NCBI GenBank assembly: GCA_905216055.1
Contig: CAJMSH010000003.1
Span: 124,001-188,000, forward strand
Direction: 5' to 3'
Origin: an uncultured bacterium
Lineage (GTDB): Bacteria > Cyanobacteriota > Vampirovibrionia > Gastranaerophilales > Gastranaerophilaceae
DNA: 64,000 bases
The notes under the pieces are model-generated. The model did no database searches. It was not told the origin of the DNA and saw only the letters and a list, made by a program, of their open reading frames with translations. The first letter of the stretch is position 1. Every line of letters begins with the position of its first letter. Positions 1 through 8,565 of this stretch are shown in pieces. The translations under genes and the position numbers were made by a program.

Positions 1-898
1 CAGATGTCAAAATCATAACGGTTTTTTTCTGAGAAAAGCCTGCGTGTAACAACTTGTGATGAATATGTTCCGCATCAGCTACAAATGGAGATTTTCCTTT
101 TGCAATTCTTCTCAAAGAAGAAAAAGTAATATCCATAATAGGCACTGCAAGAACCAAGAACGGCAACAATATTGCAAGAGTTGCAGCCTTCATAACACCG
201 GTGATTGAAATAGTTGCAAGCAAAAATCCTGAGAACAAAGCTCCGCTATCACCCATAAATATTTTTGCAGGGTTAAAGTTATAAGTTAAGAAAGCCAACA
301 TAGAACCGGCTAAAATAAAACCGATTAAAGCGCTTATATGATTAGGCGGAGTCATAGCAACAGCAATAATTGCAAGTGTCACAGCGTTCACCGTAACAAC
401 TGACCCTGCAAGGCCGTCAACACCGTCAATAAAATTCAAAGCATTAGATATACCGACAATCCACAACATAGTTATAGGATAAGAGAATAACCCGATATTT
501 CCGATAAACGGAACGTTATTAATTTGAATACCCAAAAGATAAACTAAAGTTGCGATTGAAATTTGTAAGAACAACTTAAATTTTGCATCAAGATTATAAA
601 TATCATCAACGAGTCCTAACAAGAACATTAAGGAACCGCCGAGCAAAATTCCTGATAACAAGTTTCCTGAAGGATAATAACTCATGAAAACAAGGCACAA
701 AAACGTCAACATTGTACTTGCCCAAATAGCAACTCCGCCTATTCTCGATATTGGTTTGGTGTGAATTTTCCTTTCATTCGGGACATCAACTAGTCCTTCT
801 TTTTTTGAAAAACTGATTACCAACGGAACAAGGCATACGCCTATCAAATAAGCTATTACAGTTCCTATTATATGAGCATGTGTTAACTTGATTAACAT
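1..898 (-). CDS. WecA/TagO-type undecaprenyl-phosphate sugar-1-phosphate transferase (3' end cut by window)
   Basis: Polytopic membrane enzyme of the MraY/WecA superfamily. It moves a GlcNAc- or related sugar-1-phosphate from a UDP-sugar to undecaprenyl phosphate, starting lipid-linked envelope polysaccharide synthesis. It is read from an ATG at 896-898 (MLIKLTHAHI) and runs off the left edge with about 299 residues visible. Family motifs are clear: the paired aspartates in LVDDIYNLDAK, the NFIDGVDGLAG loop, FMGDSG, and the HIHHKLLHAGFS loop that is diagnostic of WecA-type rather than MraY-type enzymes. Many hydrophobic segments alternate with short loops. It lies 18 nt downstream of glyA on the same strand and is probably cotranscribed. 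The exact sugar substrate cannot be told. Confidence 0.88.
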   Translation of the reverse strand, partial: MLIKLTHAHIIGTVIAYLIGVCLVPLVISFSKKEGLVDVPNERKIHTKPISRIGGVAIWASTMLTFLCLVFMSYYPSGNLLSGILLGGSLMFLLGLVDDIYNLDAKFKLFLQISIATLVYLLGIQINNVPFIGNIGLFSYPITMLWIVGISNALNFIDGVDGLAGSVVTVNAVTLAIIAVAMTPPNHISALIGFILAGSMLAFLTYNFNPAKIFMGDSGALFSGFLLATISITGVMKAATLAILLPFLVLAVPIMDITFSSLRRIAKGKSPFVADAEHIHHKLLHAGFSQKKTVMILTS

Positions 899-916
899 AA
901 ATTATTATCCCTTTGC

Positions 917-2155
917 CTATGTGTAAATCGGGTATTTCTTACAAAGTTTCAAAGAACGTTCTCTTAAATTTTGTAAGCCCAACTCATTATCTGACGAAAA
1001 TATTGCAGATGCAATAATTTTTGCAACTTCTGTCATATCTTCCTCTTTAAAGCCCCTTGTTGTAACAGCCGGAACACCTAGTCTGATACCGCTTGTAACA
1101 AACGGGCTTTGCGGATCATTCGGAACGGTATTTTTATTTGCGGTAATTCCGACACGTTCAAGAACATTTGCCATGTCTTTACCTGTTTTACCTGTTTTTC
1201 TCAAATCCAAAGTCATCAAATGATTTTCTGTCATACCGCCAACGATATCCATTCCTTCATCCATAAGCCCTTGAGCTAAAGCTTTAGCATTTTTCAAAAT
1301 CTGTTCACCATAAGCTCTAAATTCAGGTTTAGAAGCTTCCAAAAGTGCAACAGCCTTACCTGCAATAATATGTTCTAAAGGACCGCCCTGCATGCCTGGG
1401 AAAATTGCTTTATCAATAACTTTAGCAAACTCCTCATCACACATTGTAATTCCACCTCTCGGACCTCTCAAAGATTTATGAGTAGTTGTTGTAACAAATT
1501 GAGCATACCCGGCAGGAGAAGGATGCAAACCTGTTGCAACAAGTCCTGCAATATGTGCAATATCCGCTAATAAATAAGCACCGACTTCATCTGCAATTTC
1601 TCTAAACTTTTTAAAATCAATAATTTTTGAATAATTACTTGCACCGCAAATAATCAATTTAGGTTTATGTTCATGAGCCATTTGACGAACATTTTCATAA
1701 TCAATATTGCCGTTTTCATCGACTCCGTAACTTTTTACATCGAAATACAAACCTGAAAAATTGACAGGAGAACCGTGAGACAAGTGACCACCGTTTGACA
1801 AATCCATACCCAAAACTTTATCACCCGGTTTTAATACAGCCATAAATACTGCCATATTTGCCTGAGCACCACTGTGAGGTTGAACGTTTGCATGATCCAT
1901 GTGGAATAATTCACATGCTCTTTTTTGAGCAATTTCTTCTATTAAATCGACATGTTCACACCCGTTGTAAAAACGTTTGTGTGGTTTTCCTTCGGCATAT
2001 TTGTTTGTCAAAACGCTTCCGCAAGCCTCCATAACAGCTTCGGATGTAATATTTTCACTTGCAATAAGCTCTATTGTATTTTGTTGTCTTTCAAATTCTT
2101 TTTCAATTTGTTCCGCAACAAAAGGATCAACTTTTTTTATATGTTCAATGTGCAT
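917..2155 (-). CDS. glyA: Serine hydroxymethyltransferase
   Basis: PLP enzyme interconverting serine plus tetrahydrofolate with glycine plus 5,10-methylene-tetrahydrofolate, the main one-carbon source. At 412 residues it has the usual bacterial length. The PLP-lysine signature [14 protein letters not shown] sits near residue 223-236, and the N-terminal ELIASEN and [15 protein letters not shown] blocks are typical. The start ATG at 2153-2155 is preceded by a strong GGGAGG about 6 nt away. The wecA-like gene follows after 18 nt. Upstream, 132 nt separate it from mtnA on the same strand, so it probably has its own promoter there. Confidence 0.97.
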   Translation of the reverse strand: MHIEHIKKVDPFVAEQIEKEFERQQNTIELIASENITSEAVMEACGSVLTNKYAEGKPHKRFYNGCEHVDLIEEIAQKRACELFHMDHANVQPHSGAQANMAVFMAVLKPGDKVLGMDLSNGGHLSHGSPVNFSGLYFDVKSYGVDENGNIDYENVRQMAHEHKPKLIICGASNYSKIIDFKKFREIADEVGAYLLADIAHIAGLVATGLHPSPAGYAQFVTTTTHKSLRGPRGGITMCDEEFAKVIDKAIFPGMQGGPLEHIIAGKAVALLEASKPEFRAYGEQILKNAKALAQGLMDEGMDIVGGMTENHLMTLDLRKTGKTGKDMANVLERVGITANKNTVPNDPQSPFVTSGIRLGVPAVTTRGFKEEDMTEVAKIIASAIFSSDNELGLQNLRERSLKLCKKYPIYT

Positions 2156-2287
2156 TACACCCTCCCTGACAAGCCTGCCATATTCTCAAATTAATTTCTT
2201 AATTTCACCTCTACTTTAAAAGTAATTATATGTGAAAAAGATTTTCATGACAACATATTAATAATTAGTTATAACCTACAAAACAAT

Positions 2288-3343
2288 TTATTCAAAAGCT
2301 TTAGCGATTGACTGTTTATAATCAGGTCTTAATATTCCTTTTTCGGTAATAATACCTGCTATCAACTCGGCAGGAGTAACATCAAAACCAGGATTTATAA
2401 TATTAACATCAGGGGCACAAATAATTTTACCGTTTATATGTGTAACTTCTTCGTGAGAACGTTCTTCAATAACGATTTCATCACCTGATTTAATATTTGT
2501 ATCAATTGTTGATAAAGGTGCTGCCACATAAAACGGGATATTATGATATTTTGCGGCAATTGCAACAGTATAAGTCCCGATTTTATTTGCAGCATCACCA
2601 TTAGCAGCAATTCTATCCGCACCGACAACAACCATATCAATCATACCTTTTTTCATAAAATATGAGCACATACCATCAGTAATCAAAGTTGTCGGAATTC
2701 CGTCCATTGTAAGTTCAAATGTAGTAATTCTTGCACCTTGCTGACGAGGACGAGTTTCATCCGCAAACACTTGAATTGTAGGATCATTTGCAAAAGCAGA
2801 ACGAACAACGCCTAATGCTGTTCCGTAACCGACAGTTGCAAGAGCACCTGCATTACAGTGTGTCAAAATTGTTGCACCCTTTGGAACAACTTGAGCACCA
2901 TAATCACCGATTTTCTTATTTATCGCAATATCTTCATTTTCAAGTCTTATTGCGTTTTGTTTTAATTCTTCAATAATTCCTTTGATATCAGATTTAGAAT
3001 TTTCAATAATTTCTTTTTGTTTTTTTACAGCCCACATCAAATTCACTGCTGTCGGACGAGAAGTTGCCATATAATCAGCTTTTTCAAGAAGTTTTTTTAC
3101 AAATTCATCACGAGATAAATTTTCTTTTTCCAATTCCTGAGCATACAAAACAACTCCATGCGCACCAGCAACACCGATTGCCGGAGCACCTCTGACTATC
3201 ATATTTCTGATTGCGTCAAACATCTCTTGACCGCCTGTTATGTTTACATACTTAAATTCGTACGGTAAAAGCGTTTGATCTACCATTTTTGAATAATTAT
3301 CTACCCATTCGATTGTTTTTATTTTTGAATGAAATTCTGCCAT
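2288..3343 (-). CDS. mtnA: S-methyl-5-thioribose-1-phosphate isomerase
   Basis: Methionine-salvage isomerase of the eIF2B-like/MtnA family, converting methylthioribose-1-phosphate to methylthioribulose-1-phosphate. About 351 residues. Recognisable blocks are IRNMIVRGAPAIGVAGA, the THCNAGALATVGYGTALGV catalytic-cysteine loop, and DGMCSYFMKKG...VVVGADRIAANGD. A longer frame opens at 3367, but the ATG at 3341-3343 (MAEFHSK) follows AAGGGGAG at good spacing, so I start there. No other salvage genes are nearby. Some MtnA homologues act in other thioribose or ribose-1-phosphate routes, so the pathway assignment is less certain than the fold. Confidence 0.93.
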   Translation of the reverse strand: MAEFHSKIKTIEWVDNYSKMVDQTLLPYEFKYVNITGGQEMFDAIRNMIVRGAPAIGVAGAHGVVLYAQELEKENLSRDEFVKKLLEKADYMATSRPTAVNLMWAVKKQKEIIENSKSDIKGIIEELKQNAIRLENEDIAINKKIGDYGAQVVPKGATILTHCNAGALATVGYGTALGVVRSAFANDPTIQVFADETRPRQQGARITTFELTMDGIPTTLITDGMCSYFMKKGMIDMVVVGADRIAANGDAANKIGTYTVAIAAKYHNIPFYVAAPLSTIDTNIKSGDEIVIEERSHEEVTHINGKIICAPDVNIINPGFDVTPAELIAGIITEKGILRPDYKQSIAKAFE

Positions 3344-3457
3344 TTTTTCTCCCCTTTTTATGTCCATAATAATAGAAATATATTCATACGTAAAGTTTGA
3401 TTTATCAAAACCTGTTTTTTGTAAGATTATAAAAAACTTTATAAATTGAATTCTTTA

Positions 3458-3466
3458 TGCTAAAAT
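3458..3466 (+). promoter_or_regulatory. Extended -10 element of purB, predicting a leaderless mRNA
   Basis: TG at 3458-3459, one base, then TAAAAT at 3461-3466. Exactly 6 nt separate the hexamer from the purB ATG, which puts the expected transcription start at or next to the A of the ATG. No purine-rich Shine-Dalgarno lies upstream of the start. Confidence 0.55.
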
Positions 3467-3472
3467 AGCACT

Positions 3473-4762
3473 ATGATTGAGAGATATTCACGCGAAGAAA
3501 TGAAAAAAATTTGGGATTTGCAATCCAAATTCCAATACTATTTGAATGTAGAAATTGCAGTTGCAGAAGCTTATGCAGAATTGGGAACTTTTCCGAAAGA
3601 AGATATTGAAAAATTGAAGCAGCTTGCAAAATTTGATATTAAACGAATTGATGAAATCGAAGCAGAAGTAAAGCATGATGTTATTGCTTTTTTAACCTGT
3701 GTAAACGAAAGTCTTGGCGATTTAGCCAAATATATGCATGTCGGAATGACAAGTTCTGACGTGATTGATACAGCGTTTGCACTTCAAATTCAAGATAGCG
3801 GAAAGATTATTCTAAAAGATCTTGATGAAACGATTGAGGCTATGAAAGAGCTTGCTCAAAAGCATAAACATACCTTATGTATCGGACGTTCTCACGGGGT
3901 TCATGCAGAAGTTATGACTTTCGGCGTAAAAATATGTAACTGGATTGATATCCTAGATCGTCAAAGAGCGAATTTTGTACACGCACTTGAAGAAATCAGA
4001 GTTGGTCAAATTTCAGGACCTGTCGGAACATACAGCAATATTCCGCCTGAAGTTGAACAGATTACCTGCAAAAATTTAGGACTTAAACCTGCAAGAATTT
4101 CAACACAAATTATTGCACGTGATTACCACGCTTACTTTATGCAATCATTAGCACTAATCGGAAGTGTAATAGAACAATTTGCAACAGAAATCAGACACTT
4201 GCAGCGTACAGAAGTTTTAGAGGTTGAAGAAGGTTTTGGTAAAAACCAAAAAGGTTCATCTGCAATGCCTCACAAAAAAAATCCTGTATTATCCGAAAAT
4301 TTATGCGGGCTTGCAAGAGTTGTAAGAGCAAATTCAATTGTTGCAATGGAAAATATTCCGCTATGGCACGAACGTGATATTTCTCACAGTTCCGCAGAAA
4401 GAATTATTTTCCCTGATAGCTTAACCCTAATCGATTTTATGCTCAACAGATTTAAAGGTATTGTGCAAAATCTTGTTGTACATGAAAAAAATATGCTTAA
4501 AAATACCGAAAAATTTGGCGGAATAGTATTCTCCCAAAAAGTTCTTTTAAAACTTATCGAAAAAGGTTTAACACGAGAAGACGCATATCGCTTGGTACAA
4601 AGGAATGCAATTGATGCTTTTGAAAATGACGGAGATTTCAGGGTTAATCTTTTGAATGATAAAGATGTAACAAAACTTCTTTCCCCGTTAGAGATAGATG
4701 AAATCTTCAATAAAGAGGAATTTTTGAAAAATATTAACGAAATTTATAAACGAATTTTGTAA
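3473..4762 (+). CDS. purB: Adenylosuccinate lyase
   Basis: Fumarase/aspartase-superfamily lyase acting twice in purine synthesis: SAICAR to AICAR, and adenylosuccinate to AMP, each releasing fumarate. 429 residues, typical of the short bacterial class. Visible motifs are MTSSDVIDTA near residue 90, GRSHGVHAE (the catalytic-histidine loop) near 137, and the fumarate-lyase signature GSSAMPHKKNP near 262. It is divergent from mtnA. No Shine-Dalgarno precedes the ATG; instead a TG-n-TAAAAT element ends 6 nt upstream, suggesting leaderless translation. Confidence 0.96.
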   Translation: MIERYSREEMKKIWDLQSKFQYYLNVEIAVAEAYAELGTFPKEDIEKLKQLAKFDIKRIDEIEAEVKHDVIAFLTCVNESLGDLAKYMHVGMTSSDVIDTAFALQIQDSGKIILKDLDETIEAMKELAQKHKHTLCIGRSHGVHAEVMTFGVKICNWIDILDRQRANFVHALEEIRVGQISGPVGTYSNIPPEVEQITCKNLGLKPARISTQIIARDYHAYFMQSLALIGSVIEQFATEIRHLQRTEVLEVEEGFGKNQKGSSAMPHKKNPVLSENLCGLARVVRANSIVAMENIPLWHERDISHSSAERIIFPDSLTLIDFMLNRFKGIVQNLVVHEKNMLKNTEKFGGIVFSQKVLLKLIEKGLTREDAYRLVQRNAIDAFENDGDFRVNLLNDKDVTKLLSPLEIDEIFNKEEFLKNINEIYKRIL

Positions 4763-4826
4763 TAAATATTTTCTTTAACAAATATTCAAGTTTCGCATTA
4801 AAAACCTCTTGCGATAATAAAAAATA

Positions 4827-4835
4827 TGGTATAAT
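4827..4835 (+). promoter_or_regulatory. Extended -10 promoter of the hydrogenase cluster
   Basis: TGG followed by TATAAT (4830-4835). It lies about 28 nt upstream of the ATG at 4863, leaving room for a short leader with GAGG at 4853-4856. The -35 is weak (TTGCGA near 4809). It would drive the [2Fe-2S] protein, the sensory hydrogenase and the phosphatase. Confidence 0.5.
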
Positions 4836-4862
4836 ATTATTATATAGTATTTGAGGAAGTTT

Positions 4863-5105
4863 ATGGCAAAAATAAAAATTACTGTATGTATGGGAAGTTC
4901 ATGTTTTGCTCGCGGGAATCAACAAAATCTCGCATTTATTGAAGCATTTATTAAAACACACGATCTTGAAGCCGATATCGACCTTGCCGGTGCAAGATGC
5001 GAAAATAAATGTGCAATGGGGCCAAATGTTGTTATAAACGGGGTTGAATACAATAGCGTTGATGAAAAAAAACTGGAAGAAATTTTAACAAAATTAATCA
5101 AATAA
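4863..5105 (+). CDS. Small thioredoxin-like [2Fe-2S] ferredoxin, hydrogenase-associated
   Basis: About 80 residues, resembling the NuoE/HoxE C-terminal thioredoxin-like [2Fe-2S] domain. The four ligand cysteines are in the family pattern: C-x4-C (CMGSSC) near the N-terminus and C-x3-C (CENKC) about 35 residues later. A TTG frame opens at 4851, but the ATG at 4863 has GAGG six bases upstream and is preferred. The gene opens the hydrogenase cluster, 37 nt before the sensory hydrogenase. Inferred role: electron carrier or redox relay to HydS. Confidence 0.85.
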   Translation: MAKIKITVCMGSSCFARGNQQNLAFIEAFIKTHDLEADIDLAGARCENKCAMGPNVVINGVEYNSVDEKKLEEILTKLIK

Positions 5106-5142
5106 CAGTAAATTAGCATCTTAAAATGGAGAATATAAAATT

Positions 5143-6870
5143 ATGGACAGCCATTATCCGGTCTACACGTTAATAAACGAATGTCATGACTGTTACAAAT
5201 GTATTAGAGAATGTCCTGTTAAAGCAATTAAAATCGAAAACGGACATGCATCAGTTATACCTGAAAAATGTATAGCTTGTGGCAATTGCGTAAAAGCCTG
5301 CCCGTCTAATGCTAAAAGAGTTCGAAATGACATTGCAAAAGCAAAAAATCTTATCCTTGCACAAAAAAGAGTTTTTGTATCGCTTGCGCCTTCTTGGAAC
5401 GGGGTATTTGAACATTCTCCCAAAAAGATGATTGCAATTTTGAAGAAATTAGGCTTTAGTGAAGTATCAGAAACAGCTCTTGGCGCACAAGAAGTTTCTA
5501 TAAAAACAGCAGAAATTTTAAACAATTCAAAAAAAGGACTTTTTATATCAAGTGCTTGTCCAGTTATAGTTGATTATATAAGACATTACCGTCCGGAATT
5601 TATAAACTGCATAACCCCTATTGGCTCTCCTGCAATGACTCATGCAAAAATTTTGAGAGAAAAATACGGTGATGATATTGCAATTGTATTTATCGGACCT
5701 TGCATCGGGAAGAAGAATGAAGTTGCTTATACAAATTTAATTGATGTTGCATTGACATTTGAAGAACTAAAAATATGGATTCACGATGAAGGGATTGATA
5801 TTGCAGAGATTATGTCAGATGAAAAAAATCAATTTGTGCCGTATAGCGCTTTTGAAGGTTCATTATACCCGATAGACGGCGGAATGAATGAAACCCTAAA
5901 ACGTATCGGGATAAAAGAAGATATCCAATTGATAGATGTTTGCGGACTTCACGCATTTGAGCGTGCACTAAATAACCTTGATCCTGAAAAAATTGATAAG
6001 ACAATCTTTGTTGAAGGTTTGGCATGCGAAGGCGGATGTATCGGCGGTCCTTGTATTTCTACAAGCAGAGCAAGTTTATCAATCGTATCAGATGTTTTAT
6101 CAAAAGTTAAAAACAGAGATTACATACCTAAAAAGGCTTCAACTGTCGTTGATTACGAGATGAAACCTTGCAAAGTTATAACAAAAGAATATCCGCTTGA
6201 AGATATCCTTGCAACACTAAAAAGGATTGGTAAACACACGGTTGATGATGAACTTAACTGTGGCGGATGCGGATATGCGACATGCCGAGATTTGGCAAAA
6301 GCTTTATTAGACGGAGATGCAGAACCTTCTATGTGCGTTTCATACATGAGAAAAATTGCAGTCAGAAAAGCTGCCGCAATGATTAGATGCATGCCTGCCG
6401 CTGTTGTTATGGTTGACAATAAAATGAATATTATGGAAGCAAACGACAGCTTTATGAGAATGTTTACAGGCGATATGTATGAAGTATTTAAAGCACGTCC
6501 GGATGGACTTATCGGAGCTGCAATCGACAGAATTGTAGATTTTGCAGACATCTTCAGAACCATACTTAAAACAGGTAAAGATATTCACAAAGAACGCTAC
6601 CATGTAAATAATCGACTTTATGATATATCAGCCTTCACGATTGAAGAAAACGAAATTGTCGGAGCGGTAATTACAGATGTTACATCTGCTGAAACCAACA
6701 GAGAAAAGATTTCTCAAAAAGCCCATGAAGTTATTTCAAAAAATATTTCAATCGTCCAAGAAATTGCCTGCCTTCTAGGAGAACACATGGTTGAAACAGA
6801 AACACTGCTAAGCTCAATTGCAGAAGATTATGAGGACAACGAAAACAAAGGAGAACAAGAAGGGAAATAG
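5143..6870 (+). CDS. HydS-type sensory [FeFe]-hydrogenase with C-terminal Fe-S and PAS domains
   Basis: 575 residues. In order: two [4Fe-4S] ferredoxin motifs (CHDCYKCIRECP near 14 and CIACGNCVKACP near 44); the H-cluster domain (about 75-330) with L1 as SSACP near 136, L2 as IGPCIGKKNE near 184 and L3 as EGLACEGGCIGG near 290; a CGGCGYATC...C Fe-S domain near 370-395; and a PAS domain (about 405-505). In catalytic enzymes L1 reads TSCCP, and its first Cys relays protons; here it is Ala, as described for sensory HydS enzymes. The downstream phosphatase supports a signalling role (inference). No hydE, hydF or hydG maturase gene is in the window. Confidence 0.88.
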   Translation: MDSHYPVYTLINECHDCYKCIRECPVKAIKIENGHASVIPEKCIACGNCVKACPSNAKRVRNDIAKAKNLILAQKRVFVSLAPSWNGVFEHSPKKMIAILKKLGFSEVSETALGAQEVSIKTAEILNNSKKGLFISSACPVIVDYIRHYRPEFINCITPIGSPAMTHAKILREKYGDDIAIVFIGPCIGKKNEVAYTNLIDVALTFEELKIWIHDEGIDIAEIMSDEKNQFVPYSAFEGSLYPIDGGMNETLKRIGIKEDIQLIDVCGLHAFERALNNLDPEKIDKTIFVEGLACEGGCIGGPCISTSRASLSIVSDVLSKVKNRDYIPKKASTVVDYEMKPCKVITKEYPLEDILATLKRIGKHTVDDELNCGGCGYATCRDLAKALLDGDAEPSMCVSYMRKIAVRKAAAMIRCMPAAVVMVDNKMNIMEANDSFMRMFTGDMYEVFKARPDGLIGAAIDRIVDFADIFRTILKTGKDIHKERYHVNNRLYDISAFTIEENEIVGAVITDVTSAETNREKISQKAHEVISKNISIVQEIACLLGEHMVETETLLSSIAEDYEDNENKGEQEGK

Positions 6871-6900
6871 GTTCTAAATACCTAAGGCCTTTCAAATAAT

Positions 6901-8064
6901 ATGTTTATAGACATCGATTGCAGCCAAATGAAAAAATATAACCAAAATGCTTACGGGGATTACTTCATATCCAAACGCTACCCCGATGAAGCAAAACTTA
7001 TTGCTGTTCTCTCTGACGGACTCGGAAGCGGTATCAAGGCAAATATTCTTTCTTGTATGACTGCAACCATGCTTTTAAAATTTATTGAAGGGGATCAAAT
7101 TCCGATAAGCAAAGCCGCAGAAATTATAATGAACTCTCTGCCTGTTTGTCAGGTAAGAAAAATAAGCTACTCAACATTTTCAGCAATCGAAGTTGACGAT
7201 GACGGGAATGCAAAAATCGTTGAAGAAGGAAATCCTGAATTTATTTGGCTTAGAAATAACGAAGTTATGAAACCTGATTTTAAATCAATCCCATCAAAAA
7301 CCTTTAAAAACAGATGCCTGAAAGTTTACAGAATTAATCTAAAACTCGGCGACAGACTAATTTTTTGCTCAGATGGTGTAACTCAATCTGGACTTGGCGG
7401 CGGAAGATTAAAATTAGGATTAAGACGTGAAGGATTAATAAATATCTTAAATGATAAATTGAATGAAACTCCGGATATTTCAAGCACGGAACTTGCTCAA
7501 TACATAATAAATCAAGCAAGAAACATCGAAACAGACAGACTTCCAAAAGATGATATTTCAGCCTGCGTTCTATATTTCAGACAGCCAAGAGAAGCTCTGG
7601 TATTTACAGGTCCGCCTTATCATCAGGAAAAAGATGCAGAATATGCAAAAATGTTTGCCAATTTTAAAGGCAAAAAAGCAATCGCAGGCGGAACAACCGC
7701 AAACCTTATATCAAGGGAATTAAACAGACCGATTACAATGGATACAACAATAAGTATCGGAAAACTTCCGTCCTGCTCATATATGGAAGGCGTAGATTTA
7801 GTAACCGAAGGAATTTTAACCCTTACCAAAACATTAGAATATCTTGAAGCAAATACTCCCGATATTGACAATGCGGCAGGTAAGCTGGTAAAATTCTTAT
7901 TAGATAGTGACTGCATTACATTTATGGTAGGTGCAAAGCTAAATCAAGCACACTATGATCCGGCATTGCCAATAGAAATAGAAATCAGAAAAAACATAAT
8001 TAAAAAAATGGCAAATGTACTTCAGGATAAATACTTTAAAAAAGTGAACATTCAATACATGTAA
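6901..8064 (+). CDS. SpoIIE-family (PP2C-type) protein phosphatase, hydrogenase-linked
   Basis: 387 residues. The N-terminal half (about 1-225) is a SpoIIE/PP2C phosphatase domain with the metal-binding block VLSDGLGSGIKAN near residue 38, the LIFCSDGVTQSG block near 154 and PKDDISACVLYF near 212. The C-terminal half (about 230-387) is an extra domain that I recognise only as the extension typical of phosphatases encoded beside sensory [FeFe]-hydrogenases. It lies 30 nt after hydS with only a weak ribosome site. It probably converts the PAS/H-cluster signal into dephosphorylation of a partner protein. That target is unknown and no anti-sigma or anti-anti-sigma gene is adjacent. Confidence 0.85.
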   Translation: MFIDIDCSQMKKYNQNAYGDYFISKRYPDEAKLIAVLSDGLGSGIKANILSCMTATMLLKFIEGDQIPISKAAEIIMNSLPVCQVRKISYSTFSAIEVDDDGNAKIVEEGNPEFIWLRNNEVMKPDFKSIPSKTFKNRCLKVYRINLKLGDRLIFCSDGVTQSGLGGGRLKLGLRREGLINILNDKLNETPDISSTELAQYIINQARNIETDRLPKDDISACVLYFRQPREALVFTGPPYHQEKDAEYAKMFANFKGKKAIAGGTTANLISRELNRPITMDTTISIGKLPSCSYMEGVDLVTEGILTLTKTLEYLEANTPDIDNAAGKLVKFLLDSDCITFMVGAKLNQAHYDPALPIEIEIRKNIIKKMANVLQDKYFKKVNIQYM

Positions 8065-8072
8065 GGTTAATG

Positions 8073-8173
8073 AAAAATATAAACAGAAGTTTACGGAAAG
8101 GATAAAAAAGGAAGCGAAGCTTCTGGCGTAGATTTAAAAAATATAGACGTAAGTTTACGGAAAGGATAAAAAA
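8073..8173 (+). repeat. 64-bp-period duplication of a ribosome-binding-site leader
   Basis: Positions 8073-8109 and 8137-8173 are near-identical 37-mers (3 mismatches). They share an exact 23-bp block at 8087-8109 and 8151-8173 that includes GGAAAGGAT. The second copy supplies the Shine-Dalgarno of the gene at 8175. The first copy precedes no ATG-initiated frame of any length. Confidence 0.75.
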
Positions 8174-8174
8174 A

Positions 8175-8432
8175 ATGAGCGAAAAAATTAGTGTTAAAGT
8201 ATGTTTAGGGACAACTTGTTTTGTAATGGGGTCATCAAATTTGCAGGAATTAATTGAAACAGTTCCTAAAAAATACGGTGATAAAGTTGAAGTTTCAGGA
8301 GTTCCATGTTTAGGTTTATGTTCAATTGACTGGGAATTTTCAAAAGCTCCTTATGTAAAAGTTGATAATGACGTAATCAAAGAAGCAACTGTTGAAAAAG
8401 TCTTAAAAGCAATTGACGAAAAATTGAAATAA
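8175..8432 (+). CDS. Second small thioredoxin-like [2Fe-2S] ferredoxin
   Basis: 85 residues, related to the protein at 4863-5105. It again has C-x4-C (CLGTTC) near residue 10 and C-x3-C (CLGLC) near residue 47. It is preceded by GGAAAGGA and followed by a strong terminator, so it closes the sensory-hydrogenase transcription unit, just before the catalytic-type hydrogenase that has its own promoter. Inferred role: electron transfer to or from one of the two hydrogenases. Confidence 0.83.
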   Translation: MSEKISVKVCLGTTCFVMGSSNLQELIETVPKKYGDKVEVSGVPCLGLCSIDWEFSKAPYVKVDNDVIKEATVEKVLKAIDEKLK

Positions 8433-8455
8433 TTTTTATAACAAAATAATTTAAG

Positions 8456-8487
8456 CAACAGTCTAAATTTTTAGGCTGTTGTTTTTT
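8456..8487 (+). terminator. Intrinsic terminator between the [2Fe-2S] gene and hydA
   Basis: A 12-bp stem with one G-U pair (CAACAGTCTAAA pairing with TTTAGGCTGTTG, 2-nt centre) followed by six T. It separates the HydS unit from the downstream hydrogenase. Confidence 0.85.
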
Positions 8488-8496
8488 ATATAGATT

Positions 8497-8526
8497 TTGA
8501 AAAATTTCATGTTCATGCCATAATAT
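8497..8526 (+). promoter_or_regulatory. Sigma-70-type promoter of the group-B-like hydrogenase gene
   Basis: TTGAAA at 8497-8502, an 18-nt spacer, and TAATAT at 8521-8526, about 40 nt before the ATG. Its position right after the terminator suggests that hydA is controlled separately from hydS. Confidence 0.6.
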
Positions 8527-8565
8527 AGGTATATTTATTTAAGAATACTAAGAGGTGTAAAAAAG

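Noticed and set aside
6153..6563. 136-codon minus-strand frame inside the sensory hydrogenase gene
   Set aside because: Complementary-strand shadow of a gene with clear family motifs.
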